Below, one piece after another: positions 16,661 to 26,837 of a DNA stretch of 64,000 nt. The notes under the pieces are model-generated. The model ran no database searches. It had not been told where the DNA came from and worked only from the letters and a program-made list of their open reading frames with translations. A program made the translations under genes and the position numbers. The stretch spans positions 144,915 through 208,914 of the forward strand of contig CALSYL010000003.1 of the NCBI GenBank assembly GCA_943841495.1. Direction: 5' to 3'. The stretch's first letter is position 1. The number at the start of each line of letters is the position of its first letter. This DNA comes from an uncultured bacterium (GTDB lineage Bacteria > Fidelibacterota > Marinisomatia > Marinisomatales > Marinisomataceae).

Positions 16661-17975
16661 AATTTTATCAAATATTGAATCACAAATTGGAAATGAGAAA
16701 CCTCATTTTCTTTTGGCGATATCAGGCGGCGTAGATTCAATGGTAATGTTAGATTGTTTTATAAATATGTCTAATCAGTACCAGTTTTCTGTTTGCCATG
16801 TAAATCATAATTATCAAGAAAATGCATTGCTTATGGAAAAATTAGTTTCAGATTCTTGTGGCTCTAATATAAAATGTATTATTAAGCAAATTTTATCAAG
16901 CAATATAACATCAAATATTGAATCACAGTTTAGAGATTTAAGGTATGAAGCACTTGAAGAAGCTAGAATAGAAATTAATGCAGATTATGTTATTACAGCT
17001 CATCACGCTGATGATCAAGCTGAAACAATTCTTATGAAAATCTTAAATTCATCAGGATTTGATGGATTACAAGGAATTAGAGCAAAAAATAATAATGTCT
17101 TAAGGCCAATGCTTAATATTTCAAAGGAAGAAATTATAGAATATGCAAATATGCAAAATATAGACTATTTAGATGATTCTTCGAATGACGATATTGCATT
17201 TACTAGAAATTATCTAAGGAGTGAAGTTTTCCCGAATTTAAAAAAAATAAAAAGTAGCATTCATTTACCATTTCTTAATTTTCAAAAAAGAGTAGATGAT
17301 GTAAACGAACTTATTAATTATGTTGAAAATACACTTTACAATTCTGATTCTTTTAATCAGTCAGAAAAGTTTGTTAGAATTGATAGAGATATTTTTTTGA
17401 ATCTACCTGTTCTAGTTCAATTAAGAGTTATAAATAAGCTTTGTTACAAAGAGTACAATAATTCATTTTCAAAAACAATGATTAGAGAAATGAATGATTT
17501 TTTTAGAAAAAATGAAACTGGTTCAGAGCGAAAAATTAATGAATTAACAATCTCTATTGATAGAAATGATGTCATCATTTTTAAATCTTTAGAGAATGAA
17601 ATTTATAAAGAGGTTTCCGCTGGTGAAAATGTTAAAGATAAAGATTTCATTTTTTCTTGGAATTTTGAAAAAAAACCCCAGCATTTTAACAATGATTGTA
17701 ATATAGAATTTATTGATGCCTCAAATTTAAATAATGAATTAATTATTAGATCTGTAAAAGAGGACGATCAATTTCCTCCTCTTGGAATGAAAGGTTCAAA
17801 AAAGGTTAATAAATTTCTAAAAGACAAAAAAGTATCTTCTTTAAATATAAGTCAATCTTTGGTTGTATGTAATAACAGTGAGATTATTTGGGTTGCTGGA
17901 TATCAATTAAGTGATAAATATAAGATTGGACAAAATTCAACAAAGTTTGCAAAATTAAATTTCTTGAGGAATTAG
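16650..17975 (+). CDS. tilS: tRNA(Ile)-lysidine synthetase
   Basis: TilS converts C34 of the CAU-anticodon tRNA(Ile) to lysidine so that it reads AUA. The 441-aa protein has the PP-loop SGGVDS (25-30), a VNHNYQ motif, HHADDQAET and TRNYLRSEVFP of the N-terminal synthetase domain. A C-terminal TilS domain ends near FLKDKKVS and IIWVAGYQLSDKYKI. The gene sits ahead of ftsH, a common arrangement. Confidence 0.95.
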   Translation: MQNKILSNIESQIGNEKPHFLLAISGGVDSMVMLDCFINMSNQYQFSVCHVNHNYQENALLMEKLVSDSCGSNIKCIIKQILSSNITSNIESQFRDLRYEALEEARIEINADYVITAHHADDQAETILMKILNSSGFDGLQGIRAKNNNVLRPMLNISKEEIIEYANMQNIDYLDDSSNDDIAFTRNYLRSEVFPNLKKIKSSIHLPFLNFQKRVDDVNELINYVENTLYNSDSFNQSEKFVRIDRDIFLNLPVLVQLRVINKLCYKEYNNSFSKTMIREMNDFFRKNETGSERKINELTISIDRNDVIIFKSLENEIYKEVSAGENVKDKDFIFSWNFEKKPQHFNNDCNIEFIDASNLNNELIIRSVKEDDQFPPLGMKGSKKVNKFLKDKKVSSLNISQSLVVCNNSEIIWVAGYQLSDKYKIGQNSTKFAKLNFLRN

Positions 17976-18011
17976 TTTTTTTATTATTCATTTTTCTTAA
18001 ATTCGTCTCCA

Positions 18012-19913
18012 ATGAAAAATCAAAAAAATAAAAAACCAAGTCCAAAAAAAGCTCCTTCAGGGCCTAGCTCAGTATTAATTTGGGCTTCAATAATAATGTT
18101 TATAATAGCATCCTTTGCATTTCTTCCAGATGAGTCTACAAACGAAGTCGAAATATCTTATAATACCTATAAAGAGCTGCTAGCAGACAATAAGATAAAA
18201 GAGGCATCAATAGAAAATGATAATTCATTTCATGGAGAATTATTTGAAGCATCTACTCTTGTTAATAAAAATGGAGCTGAATTTGAAGAAAGAATTTTAT
18301 TTGTGGTATATCTTCCAGCAGACTACTCTGATCAAATAGCTGTATGGGATGAAAAAAATATAGAATATAATTTTGAAGGAGAAAAGATTGATTGGACAGC
18401 ATGGATGCTTGGTTTTGCGCCATGGCTATTGCTAATTGCATTTTGGTTATTTTTGCTAAGAAGAATGCAAGGTTCTGGCAACGGAATGAATAATGTTTTT
18501 AGCTTTGGAAAAAGTAAAGCAAAAATATTTTCAGCTAATCAAAAGAAAGTAAAATTCAAAGATGTAGCTGGTTGTGTTGAAGCAAAAGAGGAGCTTGAAG
18601 AGGTGATTGCATATCTAAAAAGCCCTAAAAAATTTGAAAAATTGGGAGGTAGAATTCCTAGAGGGGTTTTGCTAGTTGGTCCTCCTGGAACTGGAAAAAC
18701 TCTAATGGCAAGAGCCGTTGCAGGTGAATCAAATGTACCCTTTTTTAGTATAAGTGGAGCAGACTTTGTTGAAATGTTTGTCGGAGTTGGAGCATCTAGA
18801 GTAAGAGATTTATTTGAACAAGCCAATAAAAATTCACCAGCCATAATTTTTATCGATGAATTGGATGCTGTTGGAAGGCAACGAGGTGCTGGTTTGGGTG
18901 GAGGACATGATGAAAGAGAACAAACTTTAAATCAATTACTTGTCGAATTGGATGGATTTGATAATTCAAGCAATATCATCGTAATGGGAGCAACAAATAG
19001 ACCTGATGTTTTAGATTCTGCTTTATTAAGACCTGGAAGATTTGATAGACAAGTAGTTGTTGATGTTCCAGATCTAAAAGGAAGACATGATATTTTAAAA
19101 ATTCATACAAAGAAAATTAAAATGAAACCAAAAGATATTAATTTGCTAGATATTGCAAAAGGAACTCCAGGTATGGTTGGTGCAGACTTAGCAAATTTAG
19201 TAAATGAAGCAGCCTTATTAGCCTCTAGAAAAAGAAAGAAGTTTGTCGATAATTCTGATTTTCAGGAAGCCCAAGATAAAGTTTTAATGGGAGTGCAACG
19301 AAAAAGCATGATTTTATCTGACCATGAAAAGAAAGTAACTGCGTACCATGAAGCTGGACATGCAGTTGTTGCAATTTTCTCTCCTGAGGCGGATCCAGTT
19401 CATAAGGTAACTATTATACCTCGCGGAAGAGCATTGGGTGTAACAATGCAATTGCCAATTGATGAGAAGCATGGATATTCCAAGACATATATATTAAGTA
19501 GGCTTGCAGTGATGATGGGTGGAAGAGCTGCAGAGGATTTAATTTTAAATGAAATTACTACTGGTGCTTCAAATGATATAGAAAGAGCAACAAGCATTGC
19601 AAGAAGAATGGTTTGCGAGTGGGGAATGAGCGATGAGATGGGACCTATGGCTTTTGGAAAAAAGAATGAAGAAATTTTTCTAGGAAGAGAAATTCAATCT
19701 CATAGAGATTATAGTGAAGAGACAGCACAAAAAATTGATCACGAAGTAGTGTCGATTATTAAAAATGCTCAAGAAGTTGCACATAAAATATTAGAAGATA
19801 ATATTGATTTATTACATTTAATGGCAGAAGAATTGTTAGAGCATGAAACAATTGATGCAAGTGACATTAAAATGATGATGAATAGTAAAAAACTTTCCAA
19901 AAAAAATAACTGA
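18012..19913 (+). CDS. ftsH: ATP-dependent zinc metalloprotease FtsH
   Basis: FtsH is a membrane-bound hexameric AAA+ protease for membrane-protein quality control and regulated proteolysis. The 633-aa protein has two N-terminal membrane segments (about 22-40 and 130-150) flanking a small periplasmic domain. Next come Walker A GPPGTGKT (223-230), Walker [12 protein letters not shown], the SRH region ATNRPDVLD with RPGRFDR, and the zinc site HEAGH (from His446). The C-terminus is polar and Lys-rich. Confidence 0.98.
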   Translation: MKNQKNKKPSPKKAPSGPSSVLIWASIIMFIIASFAFLPDESTNEVEISYNTYKELLADNKIKEASIENDNSFHGELFEASTLVNKNGAEFEERILFVVYLPADYSDQIAVWDEKNIEYNFEGEKIDWTAWMLGFAPWLLLIAFWLFLLRRMQGSGNGMNNVFSFGKSKAKIFSANQKKVKFKDVAGCVEAKEELEEVIAYLKSPKKFEKLGGRIPRGVLLVGPPGTGKTLMARAVAGESNVPFFSISGADFVEMFVGVGASRVRDLFEQANKNSPAIIFIDELDAVGRQRGAGLGGGHDEREQTLNQLLVELDGFDNSSNIIVMGATNRPDVLDSALLRPGRFDRQVVVDVPDLKGRHDILKIHTKKIKMKPKDINLLDIAKGTPGMVGADLANLVNEAALLASRKRKKFVDNSDFQEAQDKVLMGVQRKSMILSDHEKKVTAYHEAGHAVVAIFSPEADPVHKVTIIPRGRALGVTMQLPIDEKHGYSKTYILSRLAVMMGGRAAEDLILNEITTGASNDIERATSIARRMVCEWGMSDEMGPMAFGKKNEEIFLGREIQSHRDYSEETAQKIDHEVVSIIKNAQEVAHKILEDNIDLLHLMAEELLEHETIDASDIKMMMNSKKLSKKNN

Positions 19914-19924
19914 ACACATAAGGT

Positions 19925-19968
19925 GCAATGAATAGAAAAACACTTTTTCTTATTGCCTCTCATTTTTT
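19925..19968 (+). terminator. Possible rho-independent terminator after ftsH
   Basis: GCAAT and AGAAAAA on the left pair with TTTTTCT and ATTGC on the right around a CAC loop, with a small asymmetric bulge. Seven T follow after a short spacer. The stem is AT-rich, so strength is uncertain. Confidence 0.4.
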
Positions 19969-20000
19969 TGTTTAGTTTCATGTTTTTAATAAGGTAAACA

Positions 20001-20852
20001 ATGAATATTTCGGAATTAAATAATTGGTTACTATCTGAAGATAAACAATCACTCATTATGGGAATATTAAATGTCACCCCAGATTCTTTTTCGGATGGGG
20101 GTCAATTTCTAAACAAAAATTCTGCAATTGGGCATGCTTTAAAAATGATTGAAGAAGGAGCAGATATTATTGATATTGGCGGAGAATCCACCAAACCATT
20201 TTCAAGCCCTGTGAGTTTAGATGAAGAATTGTCAAGAGTTTTACCTGTAATTGAAGACCTTAGAAAAGAAACAGATGTATGTATTTCTATAGATACAACA
20301 AAATCGGAAGTTGCTAACCAAGCACTTGAAATGGGGGCTTCGATAATAAACGATGTTAGCGCTATGGAGTTTGATGAAAAGATGATAGGTATAGCTTTAA
20401 AATTTGATTGCCCTATTGTGCTCATGCACATGAAAGGTATTCCTAAAAATATGCAAGAGAATCCACATTATTCTTCATTAATAAGTGAAATTATTACATA
20501 CCTAAATGCTCGAATAGATTTTGTTTTATCGAAAGGAATTGATAGAAAAAAAATTATTATTGATCCAGGTATTGGTTTTGGAAAGTCAGTTGAAAATAAT
20601 TTTGAAATTATTAATAACTTAAATCAATTTGTAGATTTAGGTTATCCTGTTATGCTTGGTGCTTCAAGAAAATCTTTTATTGGTATTACCCTTGATGTTC
20701 CTGAAGATAAAAGAGTAGAAGGCTCTTTAGCAGCAAATATTATTGGTTTTCAAAAGGGTGTTTCTGTTTTTAGAGTTCACGATGTTGATCAAACCAGAAA
20801 AGCGTTAACGATTACAAAGAAAATTTTTAATTCAGACCATTTAATTAACTAA
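20001..20852 (+). CDS. folP: Dihydropteroate synthase
   Basis: FolP joins p-aminobenzoate to dihydropterin pyrophosphate in folate synthesis. The 283-aa TIM barrel shows the signature MGILNVTPDSFSDGG, DIGGESTKPF, the SIDTTKSEVA strand and GASRKSFIG. Length and motifs are ordinary. It precedes cdaA by eight bases. Confidence 0.97.
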   Translation: MNISELNNWLLSEDKQSLIMGILNVTPDSFSDGGQFLNKNSAIGHALKMIEEGADIIDIGGESTKPFSSPVSLDEELSRVLPVIEDLRKETDVCISIDTTKSEVANQALEMGASIINDVSAMEFDEKMIGIALKFDCPIVLMHMKGIPKNMQENPHYSSLISEIITYLNARIDFVLSKGIDRKKIIIDPGIGFGKSVENNFEIINNLNQFVDLGYPVMLGASRKSFIGITLDVPEDKRVEGSLAANIIGFQKGVSVFRVHDVDQTRKALTITKKIFNSDHLIN

Positions 20853-20860
20853 ATTATAAT

Positions 20861-21640
20861 ATGAATTTATTTGAAATCAGTTTTTTGAAATTTACCCTTA
20901 CGGATTTATTCGATTTAATATTAGTTACAGCTATTTTTTCATATGCATACTCCTACTTTAGAGGAACTCGAGGTGGACAAATGCTTATCGGTCTTCTAAT
21001 TATATTCTTTGCTGGTTTTATAATTAATATTCTTGGTTTTAAAGCTACTTCATGGCTTTTGAATTTATTTCAAACTGTTTGGGTTGTAGTTTTTGTTATT
21101 TTATTCCAACCTGAAATCAGAAGACTACTAACTTCTGTTGGTCAAAACAGAATGCTTAGAAAACTATTTCAAATTGAAAAAACAGCTATTCAAGAAGATA
21201 TTTTATCTAGCATTGAAGAAATTAAAAAAAATAACTGGGGAGCATTATTAGTCTTTGAAAGAGAGAATTCTCTTAAAAATGTTGTTTCTGATGCAGTACC
21301 AATGAATGCTTCATTTAGTCCTGAGCTATTAGTTTCTATTTTTAATCCGACATCTCCATTGCATGATGGTGCAGTTGTTATTCATAATAATTTAATTGAA
21401 GCTGCTGCATGTATTTTACCTCTTACTGAAAGTAAGACGTTAAATCCTGAAATGGGTACTAGACACAGAGCAGCATTAGGTATTTCAGAAGAAAGTGATG
21501 CCTTAGCTGTAGTTATTTCTGAAGAAAGTGGAAAAATCTCTGTTGCTGAGAATGGTTTTTTTATAAGTTCAAGCCTTTCACTCGAAGAGCTTGGAAAGAT
21601 ATTAAATGATAAAATGAATGAATTTATTGAGGAAAACTAA
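20861..21640 (+). CDS. cdaA: Diadenylate cyclase CdaA (c-di-AMP synthase)
   Basis: CdaA makes the second messenger c-di-AMP from two ATP at the inner membrane. The 259-aa protein has about three N-terminal membrane segments, then the DisA_N/DAC domain with its two hallmark motifs, DGA (169-171, LHDGAVVIH) and GTRHR (199-203). The neighbour folP is a frequent one in FCB-group genomes. c-di-AMP usually controls potassium and osmotic balance. No CdaR-like partner gene is adjacent. Confidence 0.96.
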   Translation: MNLFEISFLKFTLTDLFDLILVTAIFSYAYSYFRGTRGGQMLIGLLIIFFAGFIINILGFKATSWLLNLFQTVWVVVFVILFQPEIRRLLTSVGQNRMLRKLFQIEKTAIQEDILSSIEEIKKNNWGALLVFERENSLKNVVSDAVPMNASFSPELLVSIFNPTSPLHDGAVVIHNNLIEAAACILPLTESKTLNPEMGTRHRAALGISEESDALAVVISEESGKISVAENGFFISSSLSLEELGKILNDKMNEFIEEN

Positions 21641-21642
21641 TT

Positions 21643-23118
21643 ATGTTAAAAGATAAAATTTTAGATTTATTAAATAGATCAGAGTTTATGACTTTGTCTA
21701 CCAGCGTTGCTGGAAATGCATCAGCTGCAAATGTTTATTTTGCCAATGATGGACTTGATATATACTTCTTTACTTTTAATCCATCAAGAAAGGCTGTTCA
21801 AATTTCTATGAATCCTAAAGTTCAATGTGTTATTCGACCTGATGGAGAAGATGGGATAAAAGAGTTGCAAATCGATGCATATGCATCAAAAGTTGTAGAT
21901 AAAAATGAAGTTGAAAAAGCTAGAAAAGCTATTTTAAAAGTTACCGAAGCATTTTCAGAATATATGCACGATGAATTCTTAATTACTAATGATGTTATTG
22001 GATATTATAAAATCCAACCTACAACTATTAAATATGTAGACTTCTTTGCTGAAAAACAATTCGAGTGGATAGAAGTGCCAGAAAATAGAATGGGATTTTT
22101 TAAAGAGATAAAAACCAATATTATCAATAGAATTAAGTATTGGGTAACTGTTGTTAGAGCTCCATTTTTAACAGCTACCATCGCTCCTATAATGTTAGGT
22201 TCTGCTATTGCATACAAACAATTTGGGGTTTTTGACTGGTCAACTTTTTGGATAGTCATGTTTGGCGCAGTATGTGCTCAAATTGGTACAAATAATATTA
22301 ATGATTACTTTGATCACAAGTCTAGAAATGATGAGATGAATAAACTAGCTAGTCCTTTTAATGGAGGATCAAGAGCAATCCAGTCTGGCTTAATAACTCC
22401 AACAAACATGCTTCTTTCGTCCATATTTTATTTTACAGCTACCATTCTTACTGGCTTATATCTAAATAATCAATTTTTTAATGGTCAAATTGATTCAACA
22501 CTAATGTATTTAGGTTACATAGGTGTTTTTCTAGGAATAATGTATACTGGTTTTTTAAGGTTAGCATACAATGGATTAGGTGATTTAGCTGTTTTTATTG
22601 GATTTGGTCCATTAATGGTTTATGGGGCAGCCTTAATGCAAAATTTATCCATTGCACCAACGCAGACAATTGACCCTGTTATTACTTTACTATATTCTGT
22701 TCCAGTTGGAATATTCATTGCTTTAGTATTATTTATTAATTGCTTTCAGGATTATAATGCTGATAAAGCTGCGAATAAAAATAGTTGGGTTGTAAAGCTA
22801 GCAGGTCCTTCAGATAAAGCGAACTACAGAAAACCTTTTTCAGTATGGAAAAATCTAATGTTTCTATCATTCTTGCTTATTATAGGTGCTTCAGTATATG
22901 CTGGTAATTATTTTACACTTATTGCATTAATTCCAATGTTAATATTTAATTTTGCTAATAAAAAAGGAACTGAATGGTTAACACAATGGGAAAAAGAAGA
23001 TGCAAATCTTCAACAGTTACCTTATGAGCTTTTAATTGTAAATGTTTCTACTATTGGAATACACTTTTTAACGGGAGTTCTACTAACCATAGGAGTATTG
23101 TTGAGTGTATGGATTTAA
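21643..23118 (+). CDS. Fusion of a flavin split-barrel (PNPOx-like) domain with a UbiA prenyltransferase
   Basis: The 491-aa protein combines two domains. Residues ~1-150 look like a pyridoxamine-phosphate-oxidase-type split barrel (MTLSTSVAGNASAANVYF, YFFTFNPSRKAVQI, QCVIRPDGE). Residues ~160-491 form a polytopic UbiA-family prenyltransferase with a first Asp-rich motif NNINDYFDHK (217-226) and a second motif DYNADKAANK (370-379). The second part resembles MenA-like 1,4-dihydroxy-2-naphthoate prenyltransferases, so quinone or other prenyl-lipid synthesis is likely. The fusion is unusual; the barrel may bind flavin or F420 and act on the prenylated product. The start of prfB lies within its last codons. 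Confidence 0.85.
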   Translation: MLKDKILDLLNRSEFMTLSTSVAGNASAANVYFANDGLDIYFFTFNPSRKAVQISMNPKVQCVIRPDGEDGIKELQIDAYASKVVDKNEVEKARKAILKVTEAFSEYMHDEFLITNDVIGYYKIQPTTIKYVDFFAEKQFEWIEVPENRMGFFKEIKTNIINRIKYWVTVVRAPFLTATIAPIMLGSAIAYKQFGVFDWSTFWIVMFGAVCAQIGTNNINDYFDHKSRNDEMNKLASPFNGGSRAIQSGLITPTNMLLSSIFYFTATILTGLYLNNQFFNGQIDSTLMYLGYIGVFLGIMYTGFLRLAYNGLGDLAVFIGFGPLMVYGAALMQNLSIAPTQTIDPVITLLYSVPVGIFIALVLFINCFQDYNADKAANKNSWVVKLAGPSDKANYRKPFSVWKNLMFLSFLLIIGASVYAGNYFTLIALIPMLIFNFANKKGTEWLTQWEKEDANLQQLPYELLIVNVSTIGIHFLTGVLLTIGVLLSVWI

Positions 23119-24204
23119 ACGAAAAATATTCAATATCGTTAGATAAATATAATCAAATTAGGAGGCATCTTTGACTTGGAGTCAAAGTCCTCTAATCTTC
23201 AGGATTTAAAAAACCAGATTTCAGATCCCGCAATGTGGGATAATAATACCGAGTCTACATCAATAATGAAAAAAATATCTCTCCTTGAGAAAGATATAAG
23301 TCTTAGAAAAAGATTAGTAGAAAAAGCTGAGGATCTAGAAGTTCTCTATGAATTTTTTAATGAAAAGCAAGTCAAGGAAGAAGAAGTAGTAAAAGAGCTT
23401 GATATTTTTTCTAAATTATTAAAAGAGTTTGAATTAAAGTTAATTCTGAATGGAAAAAATGATAGCAATGATGCTATAGTGACCATTCATCCAGGAGCTG
23501 GAGGTACAGAAAGTCAAGATTGGGCTGAAATGCTATATAGAATGTATTCAATGTGGACTGAATCAAAAGGGTTTCAGTTTAATGTAATTGATTTTCAAAA
23601 TGGAGATGAAGCTGGTTTAAAGGATTGTACTATCGAAATTGTTGGTGACTATGCTTATGGCTTAATGCAGTCAGAGATAGGTGTTCATAGACTAGTGAGA
23701 ATTTCACCGTTTGATTCAAATAGTAGAAGACACACCTCTTTTGCGTCTGTTTCAGTTTCACCTTCTATTGATAATGAAATTGATATAGAAATTAATCAAA
23801 AAGATTTAAGAATAGATACTTTTCGATCGAGCGGAGCTGGTGGGCAACATGTAAATAAAACTGATTCTGCAATAAGAATTACACACATTCCTTCAGGAGT
23901 GGTCACTCAATGTCAAACTCAAAGATCTCAACACAAGAATAAAGATCAAGCATTAAAAGTTTTAAAATCAAAACTTTATCAACTTGAAATGGAAAAACAG
24001 CTGGAAAATAAAAAAGAGCTTGAGGGTGAAAAGAAGGAAATTGGATGGGGAAGTCAAATTAGATCTTACGTATTTCATCCTTATAATATGATTAAAGATC
24101 ATCGTACTAAATTTGAAGTTGGTAACATAAAGTCAGTAATGGATGGTAATATTGATGATTTTATATATAGTTATTTGTTAGATAAAATGGAAAAAAATAA
24201 ATAA
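23109..24204 (+). CDS. prfB: Peptide chain release factor 2, with programmed +1 frameshift
   Basis: RF2 terminates translation at UGA and UAA. The gene must be read as 23109-23171 plus 23173-24204. A 21-codon leader beginning at ATG 23109 ends in CTT followed by an in-frame TGA at 23172. Skipping one base continues with Asp-Leu-Glu, giving 364 aa, the normal RF2 length. Motifs in this numbering are the UGA-reading SPF (199-201) and the peptidyl-transferase GGQ (244-246). Annotations that begin at the TTG at 23176 miss the first exon-like segment. The leader overlaps the UbiA fusion gene by ten bases. Confidence 0.97.
23160..23175 (+). promoter_or_regulatory. RF2 autoregulatory +1 frameshift site
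   Basis: The stretch AGGAGGCATCTTTGAC holds an internal Shine-Dalgarno (AGGAGG), a three-base spacer, the slippery CTT and the in-frame stop TGA followed by C. Spacing and order are those of the E. coli prfB site (AGGGGG TAT CTT TGA C). Low RF2 lets the ribosome shift and make more RF2. Confidence 0.95.
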
Positions 24205-24213
24205 GTTTTCGCA

Positions 24214-25689
24214 ATGGAAAATAAAAGTTTAAAACAAATCATTGATAATAGGCTTGAAAAGTTAAAAAAAATTCGTGAATTAGGAGTTGAACCTTATGCT
24301 TACGACTACAATCAAACTCATCATTCTTCTCAAATAACTGAAGAATTAATTGATAGCAATGTTCATTTGGCTGGGAGAATAATGTCATTAAGAAGAATGG
24401 GTAAAGCATCTTTTGCGAATATTCAAGATCAAGAGGGTAGAATACAATTTTACATTGCTAGAGATGATGTTGGCGAAGATAACTATAATTTATTTAAGTT
24501 AACTGATATAGGTGATTATGTAGGCATTGAAGGTACAGTTTTTAAGACTAAAACTGACGCATTAACAATAAAAGTATCTTCTTTAACAGTGTTATCAAAA
24601 AATATTAAACCTATTCCCGACGTAAAAGAAAAAGACGGTGAAAAATATAATCTTGTATCAGACAAAGAGTTTAGATATCGCAAAAGATATCTTGATTTGA
24701 TTATTAATCCTGAAACAAAAGATAATTATATAAAGAGATTTAAAATAATTAATTCAATCAGATCTTTTTTAAATAATAATGGATATCTGGAGGTAGAAAC
24801 TCCTGTTTTACAGCCAATTTATGGAGGAGCAAATGCAAAGCCATTTACTACTCACCATAATGCATTAGATCAAGATTTTTATTTAAGAATTGCTACTGAG
24901 TTGTATTTAAAGCAGTTAATCGTTGGAGGATTTGAGAAAGTTTATGAATTATCTAAAGATTTTAGAAATGAAGGAATTGATAGAAGTCATAATCCTGAAT
25001 TTACTATGCTTGAATTTTACCAAGCTTACTCAGATTATAATTTTATGATGGATTTTGTAGAAGAAATGTTTAAGAAAGTTGTTAAAGACCTTGGCTTAAA
25101 AGAAATTTCCTGGGATGGTAACGCGATTAATTTTGAAAAAAAGTTTTCTAGAAAAACAATGGATGAATTAATCGAAGAACATACTGGTCACAAGATTGAT
25201 ATATCTGATCATTCAGCAGTTTTGAAAATTTGTAATGAACTTAAGCTTGCAGTTTCAAAAAAAGACAGTCTTGCTACTCTTATTGATGAGATAATGAGAA
25301 GAAAAGTTGAACCTAATCTTGTTCAACCAACTTATGTAATTAATCATCCAGTAGAAATTTCACCTTTAGCTAAAGTCAATAGAGATGGAGATAAAAATTT
25401 TACAGAAAGATTTGAATTATTTATAGCAGGAATGGAATTTGCGAATGGTTTTTCTGAATTAAATGATCCAATCGATCAAAGAAAAAGGTTTGAAGATCAG
25501 TCAAGCAAAAAAGATGATGGCGATGAAGAAGCATTTCCAATTGATGAAAATTTCTTAGAAGCAATTGAAACAGGAATGCCTCCAACAGCTGGTGTGGGGA
25601 TTGGAATTGATAGATTGGTGATGTTATTAATTGATACTCGTTGGATAAGAGATGCAATTATATTCCCAACCTTAAAATCCCTTAAATGA
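24214..25689 (+). CDS. lysS: Lysyl-tRNA synthetase, class II
   Basis: LysS charges tRNA(Lys). The 491-aa protein has the N-terminal OB-fold anticodon domain (VHLAGRIMSLRRMGKASF) and the class II catalytic domain with motif 2 (FRNEGIDRSHNPEFT) and motif 3 (GVGIGIDRLVM). The neighbour prfB is a common one. It overlaps the following Lol permease by four bases. Confidence 0.98.
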   Translation: MENKSLKQIIDNRLEKLKKIRELGVEPYAYDYNQTHHSSQITEELIDSNVHLAGRIMSLRRMGKASFANIQDQEGRIQFYIARDDVGEDNYNLFKLTDIGDYVGIEGTVFKTKTDALTIKVSSLTVLSKNIKPIPDVKEKDGEKYNLVSDKEFRYRKRYLDLIINPETKDNYIKRFKIINSIRSFLNNNGYLEVETPVLQPIYGGANAKPFTTHHNALDQDFYLRIATELYLKQLIVGGFEKVYELSKDFRNEGIDRSHNPEFTMLEFYQAYSDYNFMMDFVEEMFKKVVKDLGLKEISWDGNAINFEKKFSRKTMDELIEEHTGHKIDISDHSAVLKICNELKLAVSKKDSLATLIDEIMRRKVEPNLVQPTYVINHPVEISPLAKVNRDGDKNFTERFELFIAGMEFANGFSELNDPIDQRKRFEDQSSKKDDGDEEAFPIDENFLEAIETGMPPTAGVGIGIDRLVMLLIDTRWIRDAIIFPTLKSLK

Positions 25690-26837
25690 AGTTTCTATTA
25701 TTTTTAATCAAAAGATTATTTTTTTCGAGAAAAAGCAGTATAGTTTTTAGAATTACAAATTTAATTACAATTCTGAGTCTTTCACTAGGTATAGCTTCTC
25801 TAAATATTGTATTGAGCTCAATTGCTGGATTTGAATCAGCGGTTACCCAAAAATTATCAGATCTTAATGGATATAGTACCATAAATCATTTATTTGAAGA
25901 TGAGTTTACTATTAATGAATATGAAAACTCAATTCCCAATGAAGGTATAAAATACTTAGAAAAGTTTGCTCTTTTAAAATCAAAAAAAAACACTCAAAAT
26001 GTTGTATTAAATGGGTATGATGCAATTGATCTTGGTAAAATTTATTTATTTAAAAATGATGATTTTGAATTAAAAAATACTGATTATCTAATCATCAGCA
26101 AAATCTTAGCAAGTAAATTATCCGTAAAATTAGGAGATAAAGTAGCTATTTTTAATCCTGCTAATCTCGATAAACTTTCAAATAATAATAGATATACATT
26201 CCTTGAAATAAAACATTTGTATGATTCAGGAATTAAAGAATACGATTTAAGACACGTTTTTGTAAACCTGGGAGAACTTCAAGATTTCTATAATGTTGAA
26301 AATAAAATCTCAGGATGGTTGTCTTTAGATTCAAATAATAAGCAAGTTATAAATTATCCATTTTATGAAATAAATGTTTTTGAGAGATATGCTAATCTAT
26401 TTGATTGGATAAATACTCAAAAATGGCCAATATTTTTTATTTTTAGTATGATTACTATTGTTTCTTTCTTTGGATTATTGAGTTCGCTAAATATCTTATT
26501 TGATGAAAAAAAATTCAATTTTTCAATTTTAAATATTTATGGTTTATCTAATTCATCTATATCTAAAATTTTTATTTTTCAATCAATATTCCTTACTTTT
26601 TTAGGTTCATGCATAGGCATAATTATTTCTTATTTTTTCATTCTATTTCAGAATCATTTTAAATTTATATCTATAGCTCAAAATATTTACTTTGTTAACT
26701 ATCTTCCAATGGAATTCAATTATTTAAATTCATTGTATTTGATTTCAGTAAGTATGCTTTTTAGCTTTATATTTTCACTTATATCAGCATCAAATTTTGT
26801 AAAAATAGTTCCCATTGATATTTTGAGGAATAAATGA
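25686..26837 (+). CDS. Lipoprotein-releasing ABC transporter permease, LolC/LolE family (first)
   Basis: This 383-aa protein has the LolC/E (MacB-FtsX) topology: one N-terminal membrane helix (~20-42), a large extracytoplasmic domain, then three C-terminal helices (from ~250). The N-terminal pattern ITNLITILSLSLGIASLNIVLS matches the family but is less conserved than in the next gene. With the second permease and LolD it would extract lipoproteins from the inner membrane for transfer to the outer membrane. Whether it is LolC or LolE cannot be told. Confidence 0.85.
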   Translation: MKFLLFLIKRLFFSRKSSIVFRITNLITILSLSLGIASLNIVLSSIAGFESAVTQKLSDLNGYSTINHLFEDEFTINEYENSIPNEGIKYLEKFALLKSKKNTQNVVLNGYDAIDLGKIYLFKNDDFELKNTDYLIISKILASKLSVKLGDKVAIFNPANLDKLSNNNRYTFLEIKHLYDSGIKEYDLRHVFVNLGELQDFYNVENKISGWLSLDSNNKQVINYPFYEINVFERYANLFDWINTQKWPIFFIFSMITIVSFFGLLSSLNILFDEKKFNFSILNIYGLSNSSISKIFIFQSIFLTFLGSCIGIIISYFFILFQNHFKFISIAQNIYFVNYLPMEFNYLNSLYLISVSMLFSFIFSLISASNFVKIVPIDILRNK

